Shown here: positions 1 to 10,861 of the stretch, piece after piece
Layout of the letters: each line of letters begins with the position of its first letter
Numbering within the stretch: the stretch's first letter is position 1
Source: Isoetes taiwanensis
Taxonomy: Eukaryota > Streptophyta > Lycopodiopsida > Isoetales > Isoetaceae
Direction of reading: 5' to 3'
DNA length: 64,000 bases
Assembly (NCBI GenBank): GCA_021234155.1
Contig: JAJEKV010000138.1
Location: forward strand, 1,607,876-1,671,875
Notes under the pieces: model-generated
The model's database searches: none
What the model was told of the DNA's origin: nothing
Seen by the model: the letters and a program-made list of their open reading frames with translations, nothing else
Program-made: the position numbers and the translations under genes

Positions 1-299
1 TTTCAGTGGGTATGGCAAGAGAATTGAGGAGACTCTACCATCGATGGTGATTTCAAGGAGGTATGGGAAAGCCTCTTGGTACAGGACTATTCATGCATCG
101 ACGGACCAAGTCAAGGCCCGCTAACTCCCGTGCGCCGTAAGCGTGATGGGGCGGGGAGAGTGTTATTGGAATGACTAGGGGTAAGGAAGCTAATTCTCCA
201 TGATACACAACAGCCCAATAGCGGGCATGCGGGTTTTATGAAGACCTACTTCAAGATTCCAGTAGCTATACAGTAGGGAATGAAGAAGCGGGATAGCAA

Positions 300-1240
300 G
301 ATATATTAGCCAGTGTCAGGTTGTGCCCGACAAACCAAAGCATGAGCAGCAATTCCAAAAGCCTTGGAACCTCTAGCGGTGCGAATCACGAAGTGGGAAG
401 TGGTAAGTATGGATTTTATCACAGGACTTCCCAAGACTCTTGAGGCAAAGATGCATTGATGGTCGTAGTAGACAAAATTGTCTAAGATGGCACATTTTTG
501 TGCCTTGTAGAACTACCGACCACGACATTAGATAATCTGCCAAGCTATTTGTGAAGGAGATTTTTAGGCTCCATGGCATGCCTCGGGGAGATAATATCAG
601 ATAGAGATTCAAGTTTATGAGTGCTTTTTTGCGGGACCTCTTGACACCATTGATCTAGCTCGTCTCCATGAGCACGGCATATCAGCCCCAAACAGATGGT
701 CAGGCCGGAGAGGGCCGAATCAATCATTGAAGACATGCTTAGAAGCTTTGTGCGGAATAAGCAGTCAAGTGGGATGAGTACATCCACTTGGTGGAATTCA
801 TACTACAAGGTGCCAAACAAGAGTCATCCCGGATGTCTCCTTTCATGGTAAATTCACGGGTACCGGTGCTTAACCCCACTTGGCACAATCCCCGTGTCAA
901 AGGTTGAAGTGTCGGTAGATGCTAGGAGATATCACGTGATTGATTAGTGGAAGAAGTGAGGGGTTACCTCCTAGCGGCAAAGAAGCCCGAAAAGTGTAGC
1001 CAGAAAAGCCACGGGACCATAAGAGAGTTCAAAGTAGGCGATAGCGTGTGGTTGAAGATCAAGGTCAAGCAAGCTAAGCTTGGTTGGGAGTTGCAAGAAG
1101 CTTGCCCCTAGATGGGCTGGTCCTTCAAGATTTTGGGAGAGAGTGGGCTCCCAAGCCTACAAGTTGGATCTCCCGCCCATCTCAAAGTTCACAAGGTTTT
1201 CCACACGTAAGTTTATTGAAAAGGCACAATCCTAACCTGA
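300..1240 (+). pseudogene. Ty3/gypsy integrase remnant
   Basis: This is the C-terminal part of a Ty3/gypsy pol polyprotein, the integrase that inserts element cDNA into chromosomes. Near 380-440 the frame reads KWEVVSMDFITGLPKT, the usual start of the integrase catalytic core with its first Asp. Near 660-760 a shifted frame gives STAYQPQTDGQA followed by an E-D-M-L-R-S-F stretch, the conserved block around the catalytic Glu. Near 1030-1065 the frame reads KVGDSVWLK and near 1095-1200 it reads KLAPRWAGP then AYKLDLPP, typical of the post-core domain. Stops and frameshifts occur throughout, so the copy is dead. The 5' part lies outside the window. Confidence 0.8.
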
Positions 1241-1589
1241 GGAGGTCTTGAGATACTCCAACCTTGTTGGAAATGGCCGACTAAGAGCAAGTGGAAATTG
1301 TGCAGGCTACTTTCTTGATAAGTCATTCAAGAAGACTAGGAGGTCTCGGTTTCTCCGAAGTTTGGTCAAGTGGAAGCACTTGCGGGTGGAAGCACTAAAT
1401 CCAGGGTATTGAAGCAAGATCTGGAGAAGCAATACCCGAGGAGTTTATGAAGGAATTTGATGGGCTTAGTCGTCTCCGACTTGGTCGACCCCGACTTCGC
1501 CCGAGGTTAGCTTAGTATGCTTCTTAGTTAGCCTCTAGCTCTGGCGGCGGTGTATTCTAGTTAGTGGAATACATATGCGAGTCTTGGAA

Positions 1590-1960
1590 CATGTGTGCGA
1601 TGATGGGATAAGCCTTTAAGGCGTTCCCTAAACAACATGCACCAAGAGGTGCGCATGACCACTAGGGTCATCGCGAGAGAAGAAGGAAAGGCATGGTGCG
1701 ATGATGGGACATCGGTCGGATGCTCCTATGCCAATGATGTGGGGATCGCACACACGGCCATAGGGGGTCATGATGAAGGTCAAAGTGATCATGTGCGATG
1801 ATGGGATCGTGAGAGCGTTCCTAACTTAAAACCCTTGGGGCATGATGCACTAGGGGGTACTTCGCACCGGCTTAGAGTACAAGGTAGCACTTGATCATGG
1901 CGATGATGGGATCATCTTAAATGGTCCTTAAGCTCAAAATCAAAAAGGGCCATGATCGAA
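1590..1960. repeat. Degenerate ~100-bp tandem array
   Basis: The word GCGATGATGGGA recurs at 1597, 1698, 1795 and 1900, giving spacings of 101, 97 and 105 bases. Most units also carry a GCGTTCCTA-like or CCTTAAG-like word and a CATGATG-like word. The array follows the gypsy integrase by about 350 bases and may belong to that element's 3' untranslated region or LTR. No LTR boundary could be fixed. Confidence 0.6.
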
Positions 1961-2320
1961 TGCAAGGTATGGTAAGGGGGTGGTCCCCCTAAAACCACAA
2001 ACTTATTAATTAAACTAACGTAATGTGCTCCATGTGCGGGCAAGTGAGAAGGAGCTTGGTGGGGCACATTACGAAGATGGGGAACCATAATTTAGATTAT
2101 GAACCCTAATAACTCTTATAATAATGTTTTGAATTATTGTAGGAAGTAACCTTGTTGGGTCTGTGGTGCCGGACTAAGATGATATTGGTGAGGAAATCGG
2201 CGGCAGGATTGGGCTGTCAGTTAACTCAGGTTTTAAGAGTCAGAGGATTGCCCTTGTCAATTAATCAGAGAGTTTTGGAGTTAAACCGGAGTTTTTTTGT
2301 CTTAGAGGGACAGTTTTTAT
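1960..2320. other. Non-coding, possible gypsy 3' flank
   Basis: No gene is visible. A G-rich stretch beginning near 1975 (AAGGGGGTGG) could be a polypurine tract of the upstream gypsy element, but no matching LTR start or end was found. Confidence 0.3.
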
Positions 2321-2793
2321 AATTTTTTTTTTTTTGAAGGAAAGAAACTTTTTAATCATTAATTATAGAAAACAATTACATAAACCATAGGCATATCCAA
2401 GAATGATAAGCCTTTAGAGTTAAGCTATATAGAGTTAAGTAGCTTAAAGTTGCAGAATACAAAATGAAATTGATCAAGTTATTTCAGATCAACTTCTGGT
2501 GCACTTAGATCTGATGAAGAAGATGCACCGCTATCCTTGCCAAGTGAGATCTTGAGCAGTTGAAGATAGTTCCCGGTAAAACAAAGAAAACTTCGAAGTT
2601 ATATGAAGTTAGGAAATGGAAGTGGTCACGGTTTGAGGTTGATAAATTGGGATTTGGTTTGCTTCCCAGATCCACTAGTTCGATGTCGGCCAATTGCATG
2701 TGGCCATTAGATGAATCATTGTTCCAAAGCAATCAGCCCTTCCTCTATAATAGTAATAGCTTTCCTGTAGGATTCAAACGAGATTCTCATGTC

Positions 2794-4240
2794 TCACGCC
2801 AAACACGTGAATAAACCAAAATAGCTCATGCATGAGATGAGTTCCTTTCTGCCTGAACTCCATTGCCGGATTTCCAACCTTGGAATTTCTGATAAGGACT
2901 CCATAAGTTTTCCTTTAACTGTCCCTGTCCAAAAACTGTAGTCATGATTATGCTGAAATACATCTGTCCTACTGTTTCCAAGCCTTGACATTATTGCCTC
3001 TTCTGCCACATCATATTGAAGGTCAAGCTTGTACTTGCAGTTCCAAAGGTAATCTATCAACAAAAGAATTGGCATTAGAAGAGATATCATGACAATTAAG
3101 CTTAAAACTATTGAAAGGTCCTGCAAAACTTCCAAGGTTATTCCATCTACTGTCATAATTATCAGCATATCTGTTTTTTTGAGCTGTTACCATCAGCTCA
3201 ATGTCATAAATTATCTGGAACTGAATCCAAAGAATTGAATTTTTATGACCACCATAGAGACACACTTTTCTATTTTTCCAAATGTTCCATAAAATAATAT
3301 AACAAAGAGAGTTTCTCATGGGATCATTATTAGAAATGAATTCAATGATATTCCTTGGTTTTACAATACCAAAGTTATTTAGGATCCAATTCCATAAGCC
3401 ATTAATTTTTGGACATGTGAAGATATCTTTGGACATTTTCAATAGAATTGCGAAGAGGACATAGGCGAGAGATAGTTTGAGCAGGAGGAGGAATAAATCT
3501 TATGAATAAGTTCCAAACAAGGAATGCTTTTGTTTGCTAGTAGCCAAATGAAGAAGGCAACTTTGGGAGGACCAGAAAGATTTCCAAATATTCTTAAAAG
3601 GATTGACTCAACATCAATTTATGTGCGGTATTTCCCCTTTTAGGCTTTGTTGAGACTCCACGGTAAGATAAGCATAAATATTGGAAACTTTGTAAGTTTT
3701 TACTGTCTCTACAAGACCAATGAATGTCACGATTAATGTTAGGATTAAGATTTATTGCCCCGGCGTGTTCATTATGTGATCAAAAAGGGTCTGTCGGAGG
3801 TAGTGCCCTTATTTTAGCTTTAAGCCTAGTCCAAGATGTCCATCATTTATCAATCCATAAATCCCCTAAGGTCGGAATGTTCTTCTCCATCCATTTTACG
3901 TAAATTCAGGATGTTTAAGAGCTAAAGGCTTGTCATCTCTAACAAAAAGGTTTGGATTCGAGAAGATCTTTGGTGTTGTGACTAGAAATTGAGATTTGAT
4001 CATGAGAGTAAGCTTTGGAAACTTTATTCCACGCCAATATCAAATTCCTCATTAGAGGGGAAGTATTAGCACGAGTTTAGACTCAAAGAAGGAGGAATGA
4101 GGCAAATGATGACTATGAGAAGGATGCCCCTTGAACTTGCTATTTTGAAGCCAATAAATAATAAAAGAAGTAGCGGGGACTACCATGATTAAGCAGAGAT
4201 TTCCAAACATATTTGCTAAAGCATACCCACAGAAGAGCAA
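2794..4240 (-). pseudogene. LINE ORF2 C-terminal region
   Basis: Broken open stretches (4240-4052, 3442-3023, 3168-2794) lie downstream of the reverse transcriptase. The stretch from 3442 has KMSKDIFTCPKINGLWNW and CYIILWNIWKNRKV, resembling the region after the zinc-binding block of plant L1 ORF2 proteins (the W-x-I-W-x-x-R-N signature). The expected RNase H-like domain that sometimes follows was not recognised. Assignment rests on position and this one signature. Confidence 0.55.
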
Positions 4241-4821
4241 GTTTTTCTGACCAAGACCCCTTTATCTCTTTTTTTGAGTCACATAATTCCAATTTACCAT
4301 ATGATTTTTTACCCAAATATAATTTCTAACAATCCTCTCTATCTGTTGATATATACATTTAGGAGTTAGGAGAGCGAGGAAGAGAAATAAATGTGGGAAC
4401 TAGCAAGTCTGAGTTGGCAATGATTGTTCTTCACGCCAAGGAGAGACAACTACCATAATTACTCAACTTTTCACGATTTTAGAAACAATTGGAGTCCAAA
4501 GGTTTTGACACTCATGTCAAGAGAGAGTGGCATCCCAAAGAGTGGTTGAGTGGTGAAATCATAACATTTAATGCCCGGGATGTCATTTTGATTAGATTCT
4601 CCTAGGATGATGCACTTGTTCATTTAGATAGATCGAGGGCTGCACTAAAACCTTTGATAATATTTAAAAAGGATTCAATGTTGTTACGCTCATTTTTTTC
4701 AAAAGGCTGAAGGAGTCATCGACATATTGCATTATGGTAAGATGAGGCAGTTATCGAGGAAAGCTTAAGACCCTCAATGTTACCAACTTGTTGATGATGG
4801 AGGATTACTCTTGTTAACATT

Positions 4822-5512
4822 TCAGCCACAATTATGAGCGGATAAAGGGGCTAAGGGGCAGCCTTGCCTTACTCCATTATTCAAAGTGAAGAAGGTAGAG
4901 GGAGAGCCATTTATTATGATTGCAGATTGAGCTCTAAGATTAAGGCCCATAATCAAGTCAATTAATTTGATTGGGATCCCAATTTTTTGAAGGGCCAGAA
5001 TCAAAAAATCCCACCTGACTGTATCAAAGGCTTTGGAAAAATCAAGTTTCAAGAGGACACATTTTTGATTTGAAATTCTTGCCCAATGCATACCCTCCAT
5101 AGCTGCAATGTAGTTATCAAGGATGTATCATGTCGATAGGAAGCGATTGATGCAAACCCGATATTTTACGAAGAAAACCTTTGATCCTGTTTGCAATGAT
5201 TTTGGCACAAAGTTTGTAGGTCGTGTTGGTCAAAGATATAGGTCTCCATTCATTGAAAGTCTCAGGATTATCACTTTTAGGAATGAGAGTGATGAATCCA
5301 CGAGGATAATCTGAGGGGTCAAAATGGTTGGAATGCCAGAAACCCTTAATCATGGCAATAAGATCATTCTTAAGAACATCCCAGAACTTAATAAAAAATT
5401 CTGGTGGAAACCCATCAGGCCCAGGGCTTTTACCTTTGGCCATGGCATTTAAAATTTGCTTAATCTCCTCTTGGAGAGGCATATTTAGGATCTGGTCACT
5501 CAAAGGGATCAA
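4822..5512 (-). pseudogene. LINE ORF2 reverse transcriptase domain
   Basis: Two open stretches, 5512-5117 and 5100-4822, form the fingers and palm of a non-LTR reverse transcriptase. Visible blocks are AKGKSPGPDGFPPEFF, FITLIPKSDNP with EWRPISLTN, then KLDFSKAFDTVRWDF (first catalytic Asp) and NNGVRQGCPLAP. The second stretch ends right after this block, so the YADD catalytic motif is lost or shifted. Between the stretches the frame changes just after GLHQS, where Q-x-A-F is expected. The domain is clearly identified but inactive. Confidence 0.85.
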
Positions 5513-6466
5513 TAATATTGATAGGCAAGGAATTAAGAGTGTTCGAAACCATTGTACAGGGATTATCCCATAGCATTATCTTTGATTAGAAAATTTTGGA
5601 ATATTTGGAGAAGAAATATTGAGTAATTTCCTTTGGATCATCTATGGTATGGCCAATATCATTTTGATCTTTGGAGATTTCTTTTTTTTTAGGAACCTAT
5701 TTTTGGCTATTACGAAAAAATTTGGTATTACAATTGTCCATACTATTATGGAATTTGATCTTACTTTTCATGGCAGCACCTTTAGCCTCATACTCTTCAA
5801 TATTTTTAATGGCATGTTCAAGATCATCTTCAGTTTGATGAAGAGGTATTCAAAGGATCAGTTTGCAATTTAGATCTAACATCCCTCATAGCGGTTAGAA
5901 GTTTACTTTTGTTTTTCTTTTTTCTGCTCATGGAGGTTTTTGGACCATAACTTGATCCATGCTTTGGAAGCCTTTAGATTAGAATAAAAGGCTCTCATAG
6001 AATCATTGATGCGAACTCTCGGGAAGATTACCATAAAAATTGGAGAAATGCGCACAAAATTTCTCACTATTTAAAATGGAACAATTTAGCTTAAAAGGGA
6101 TGTTACCTTGTCTCTTGATATTATTGAGGTGTTTGGTGCAGTAGAAATTGTGGTGATGGTGGGAAATAGATGTGCATTCATCACTTGAAGACAACCACGG
6201 TTATCCCGAAGTCTAGATCGGACATTTTGATATAAAATCTATCGAGGCCTGAAATACTCTTGAATTACCTTCTTGCTTATTGGACCGGGAGTACTTAGCG
6301 GTAGAAGAAGGAATATGATTGAACAAATTAGAGTCCATTAAATTTTTCCCAATTTTCCCTCTCCTTAGCGACATGCTGAAATTATTATTGGACTTGAAGT
6401 CAAAGGCGGAGTATTGTTAAAAGTCACTGCTAAAATCCAGTGTAATATTGTTATGATTAAAGCCAA

Positions 6467-6838
6467 TTATTTATTTTTAGACCATAAGTCTTCTCTCTCC
6501 TTTGAGTTAGTAGGGGCATAGATGTTGATAACACCAAAGGGAGAGTTTAGATGATTGAAAATTACTGCCTGCCATCTTTTGCAGGGACTGTTGTAGAAAA
6601 GAGCATGATTCAGATTTTTCCAGATCATGCATAGGCCCCCAGAAGTGTTTGTAGCTTCAATCCAAATTGAAGACTGGCCAGGACCAATCCAGTCAGCAAG
6701 ATTTGAGCACTCAAAGTTAGGTAGTCTCAATTCTTGCAGTGAATTATAATACGCCTTATAATCTCTTATCTGACAAATAGCTCTTCTCCTTTTCAAAGGA
6801 CCTTTAATCCCCCTTAAATTCCAGGATAGGATCTTCAT
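6467..6838 (-). pseudogene. LINE ORF2 endonuclease domain (APE type)
   Basis: This is the start of ORF2. It begins MKILSWNLRGIKGP, the standard opening of plant L1 apurinic-type endonucleases with the metal-binding Asn. LQELRLPN holds the catalytic Glu, and VINIYAPTN is the following conserved strand. The endonuclease nicks target DNA to prime reverse transcription. The open frame stops at 6467, before the expected G-D-F-N and S-D-H motifs; the sequence between here and the reverse transcriptase is broken by stops and frameshifts. Confidence 0.8.
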
Positions 6839-7381
6839 GAATAAGGCTTAGGAATAGAAATGGCAGAAAAGAGCAAAGATTAATGCTTGGTACTTTCTTT
6901 GATCTTTCTCCTTGTATTATTAGCAGGGGTTCCCAGGATGTTGAGAATTCTATTTGAATGCTTAACCTTAGCATTACATTTTTTCTTCCCTTTTTTAGCC
7001 TTAGGTTTAGAAGATAAGAAGCATTTTGAAGGGCCTAAAAGATAAGAGTCATCTTCCCAAGAACCACTAACTTCAGAATTTTGGACAGAATTTTGAACAT
7101 ATTCTAGAGAATCATTTTCCTTATCCCGTTGTCGATGTCGGAGATTACACGGTCTTCATGGTGAGAGCAGCTCAATTTGGATTCCACAGCAGGGATTTGT
7201 TTTAAACTTCGTGACACAATTTATATCAGAGGAAGCAATTAGACTATTATGGCGGGGATTAGATCTTGCACGTTATTAGCCTCCTCATTTGTGACTACTT
7301 GAGGGTACCTCCTTATGTTTGAAGTTGCCTTGTGCATCTTGATTTTTTGTCAAATGATTTTTCTTTGTTCCAACCCGACAC

Positions 7382-9355
7382 TCAATTCCATGATTGTTCA
7401 ACCCACAGGACTGATTTTCTTTTTAGTATTCTGTTGTCCTGCCTTGAGCCATCAATACCATCTATTACTATTTGATCACCTACAGGCGTGCCTTGTATAC
7501 CATGTCCATCAATTTCCACATGCAATTCTGCCAGTTGCTGAGCTATGTGACTGGAAATGTAACCTTCATGGCATGAATTTGGGGGATCAAGGGACTTATG
7601 ATTATCAGATAGGTCTATTAATGGATATGAAAGTGGAGAATCAAGAATGGGTGAAAGTGTGGATGTATGCAATGAGGGGGCCTGAGTTTCCAATGGAACC
7701 ATTGTATCAATGTCATCTGCATCACAATCATTGTTCACCTTTGCAAGAATATCAAATATGTTTGAACATGGCAACTTATTTTGACATTCTGCATTGTCTG
7801 CAATTTTAGGTTCAGTTTGTATGCTTTCCATAATTAATGACTCCTCTTTTCCCTCTGAGTCATTTGCAACCTTAGGAATTGGAGCACTGCTGTGAATCTT
7901 CAAGGTTGGCTGGCAATTTCCTTTGGGATTATCTGAGATTTTAATCCCTTTGTGTCTTTCTGATGCTGCCTTTTTAGAGTCAAGCATAATACCCTTCAAA
8001 GTTTTGTCTGCGAGTCAAGTTCTTTTCTTTGCATGGGAGCCTTACCCTTGAGCATTGTTTTATTGTGCTCAATGTTTGTCAAATCATTTTTTTTATTTTG
8101 ACCATCAATGACTCTTTTGTTATCAACTGAGTCATTTTTGTTTGCATTCATGAAGAATAAACCTTTGTTCAAAATCTTGATTGTTGAAGGAGCAAGGTTA
8201 TAAGCTGTCTGACCATATGACATATTTGATAAGTCATTTTTTTCCTTTTTTTCCTCTAGTTGCTTCTGCTTGAATTCTTTTTTCCTCTGAATTCTTTTTC
8301 TGCTGCCATTAACTTTTTCATATGGCCTCCATTCTTGAGCATTATCCTGAGTGATAATATCTTTAAGCACATATTTATGCATGGACATGGGATCTCGAGG
8401 ATCTGGGTTAGAAATCTCAGAATTACCAGTGCTGCCAGTATTTTTGTTGTAAGATATATTCTGAGCATACTCCAGAATCTCTGAGTTCCCTTTGTCCCCT
8501 TTGATACTGCAAACAGAATGATTGAAATGCCTAGTTTTGCAATTCTGGCAAAAATTTGGTAATCCTACCCATCTCAAGTGAATGTTCGAAGGCTTACCAA
8601 AGAAGTCAATGAAGGGAATGGATGTAGGGATTGGTTTGGTAATATCAAGCTGAATGTAGCATTTAGGAGGCTTGAATGGGGAGAACTCAGAAGAGATGTA
8701 AGAGCCAATAGTGTTAAAGATTTTTGAGAAACAATCCTCATTCCAGTAAATAGGGGATAGATCATTCATGGTCACAGAGGCTATAACAAATTTGCCAAAA
8801 TCATTAATAATAAATGAGAGAGGGGTTCCACTTTTTGAAATAGATTTGAAAGGTGTTGAAGGTCGAATGTCCCAATTTCAACATAAAATTTGCAGTTCTG
8901 CTATTTCCACATTCCATTAAAAGGTAAGGAAAATTAAGCCAGTAGATGGAGTTAATGACAATTCCTTTGTGAAGTCTAAGCAGATGGTCCCAAAGGTGCT
9001 GTATATTAACACCAGCTTTATCAACAGAAATGACAACAGCAGTAGAAGATAAAGATTCAATCTTTGCAGCTATAGAAGAACTGTTCAGATGAATACCTTT
9101 AAAAAGTTGAAGATTTGGTCGGGTGAGGTACTGAAGGTTGTAGAATTCTTGAGTGAGATCTCGATCTGAAAGGATTTGCTGATTTGGCCTTGGATCCCCA
9201 TAAGGCAAAGGTACACCATTTGCATCCAGGACAGGTATGAAATCGTCATAACTTGGATCCTTAGAGAGGTTATCCCAGTGTGGCACGTCTGAGGAGAAGT
9301 GTTGCATTTCTTTTGAAAGAAAATTCAAATCAGAAAAATCCCCAAATTTAAGCAC
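7382..9355 (-). pseudogene. LINE ORF1 (DUF4283-like and zinc-knuckle protein)
   Basis: Plant L1 ORF1 proteins bind element RNA and help form the particle that carries it to the target. The open segments are 9355-8804, 8775-7996 and 7999-7382. The first two join if one frameshift near 8800 is allowed: the shifted frame reads through KSGTPLSF to MTMNDLSPIYW without a stop. The first segment resembles the DUF4283 fold, ending in the typical LLMECGN and LGHSTFNTF region. Residues RWVGLPNFCQNCKTRHFNH begin a CCHC-like knuckle with spacing that differs from the common CX2CX4HX4C form. The tail is Lys-rich and of low complexity. The start at 9355 is the first Met of the long frame; a further upstream start is possible. 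Confidence 0.7.
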
Positions 9356-9399
9356 ATTTGAAGGATTAGAGTGGAAAGAGCTTAAGCGGTCGAAGCGGA

Positions 9400-10860
9400 T
9401 CTCTACTTTTTTGGAAGGAGCATAAACTTGTGTAATAGAGAGTTGGCATTTAGGTCTTTTGGCAAATTTGATTTTTTTTTTTGTTTTCGGGAAAATTAGC
9501 CATTGAAAAAGAAGGGGAAAACAGAGAACTAAGAAAATAAGAAGGCTAAGATCGAAAAGGGAATTGGCTAGAAAGGCGGATAAAGATGAAAGCTAAGGAG
9601 GAAATCCAAACAAGATCGAGAAGGAGAACCAAATTAATGCGAGAAAAGTACATAAACCATAGCATTTAGATACAAAATTATTAGGAGAATATCTTTACCA
9701 CAATCTTTTTGTCTTGACCATTCACAAAAAAAACTTGAAAGATTGCAAGGGAGGAGATGTTCTTCTTTCCGATTAATTCGAGGAGCCAAGAATCTATGAT
9801 TTCACCTTCAAATTCTTCGAGCAAGGAGTGAATGTGTATTCTCGGTGAAGCAATGTGATCCGGGAAAAATTGTTTGAAAATTAGGAATTCGAGTTTATTG
9901 AATGTGCCTTGAAGGAAACCACAAGTAATTGCTGCTCTGTTTGAGAATGACAAAAAATTTCCCATCCATGTGAAGCTTACAGCAAGGAGAATCTGAAAAT
10001 TGCTTGGCCTCTACAAAGCCAGCAATGAATTCTCTTATGGAATCCTTCTCAAATGCTTAGATCCATGTATAATTTCATCAAGAAAAGGTTTGAATCAAAT
10101 GAGACAAAGAATTCAAGAAAAATGGCGCTCCTTTGCTGACGTGGCATATTTTTCGACCATTTTCACAGTTTTTATAATTGCTAACTGCCCAAATGGAATC
10201 GGAAGACGGCTTCCACTTATGATATGCCATTGCATAACTCGCTTCTAGGTTCCGCAACTCCCTCTTTTGACCATAGCAGAGCCAGAACATGTCATGTACA
10301 GGTAAGTACACGACCCTGGTCATTACAAATCTATCCATCTATATTCCATTATTTTTTGCATTTCAAGCAAGCTGCATTTCTGCACTCTAAAACATGGCAT
10401 CTGCTTTGAACATTAGAGTGGTAGTAGGAAGGACTTCAACTCTTTGATAGTTCATGCGCTCCAAAACATTCAGTCTGCAGTGCACTATCAAGAGCAAAAC
10501 TTCAAAATTTCAAGGTAACATCAAGGACCAGATTTGCATAATGAACTAGAGGGCCGTGTTGATGCCATGGTTCCTCCAGGATTTGCTGCTCAACATCAAT
10601 CCCTCTTAGCTCCAGATCTTGCTGGCCATGTGAAGGAAGAGTTTCCTGTTTCCTAGCCTAGTTCTGAAGCCCAACCTGCAAAAGTAAGTTTATTCTCTTT
10701 TTGTTTCATCTGCTTTGGGCATTACTTTCAGAGCATAGTTTTTGTTTGTGTTATAGTTAAATATGCCTTCTTTTCTTTGCAGCTCTGTCTTTTCCTGTTT
10801 TGTTTTGTACCTTGGTAACCCTGTAGAGAACCTGGCGTTACTGTGGCCAATTTGGCTTAT
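9400..10860. other. No clear gene; one unexplained minus-strand ORF
   Basis: A 94-codon minus-strand ORF (9965 to 9681) contains SLLEEFEGEIIDSWLLELIG and ends near an A/T-rich stretch. No family was recognised. A second T-run at 9470-9481 (plus strand) followed by ACATAAACCATAG near 9650 parallels the T-run and the same 13-base word near 2381, so the 3' end of another minus-strand retroelement may lie here. The remainder shows nothing supported. Confidence 0.3.
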
Positions 10861-10861
10861 A

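Larger units (their letters stand above)
2321..9400 (-). mobile_element. L1-type LINE retrotransposon, nearly complete, degenerate
   Basis: On the minus strand the order is ORF1 (9355 to 7382, DUF4283-like region and zinc knuckle), ORF2 endonuclease (6838 to 6467), reverse transcriptase (about 5512 to 4822) and a C-terminal region (about 4240 to 2794). A T-rich run at 2321-2336 on the plus strand would be the poly(A) tail. This is the standard layout of plant L1 elements. Frameshifts and stops break both ORFs, so the element cannot move by itself. The 5' end is set only approximately because no target-site duplication could be confirmed. Confidence 0.8.
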
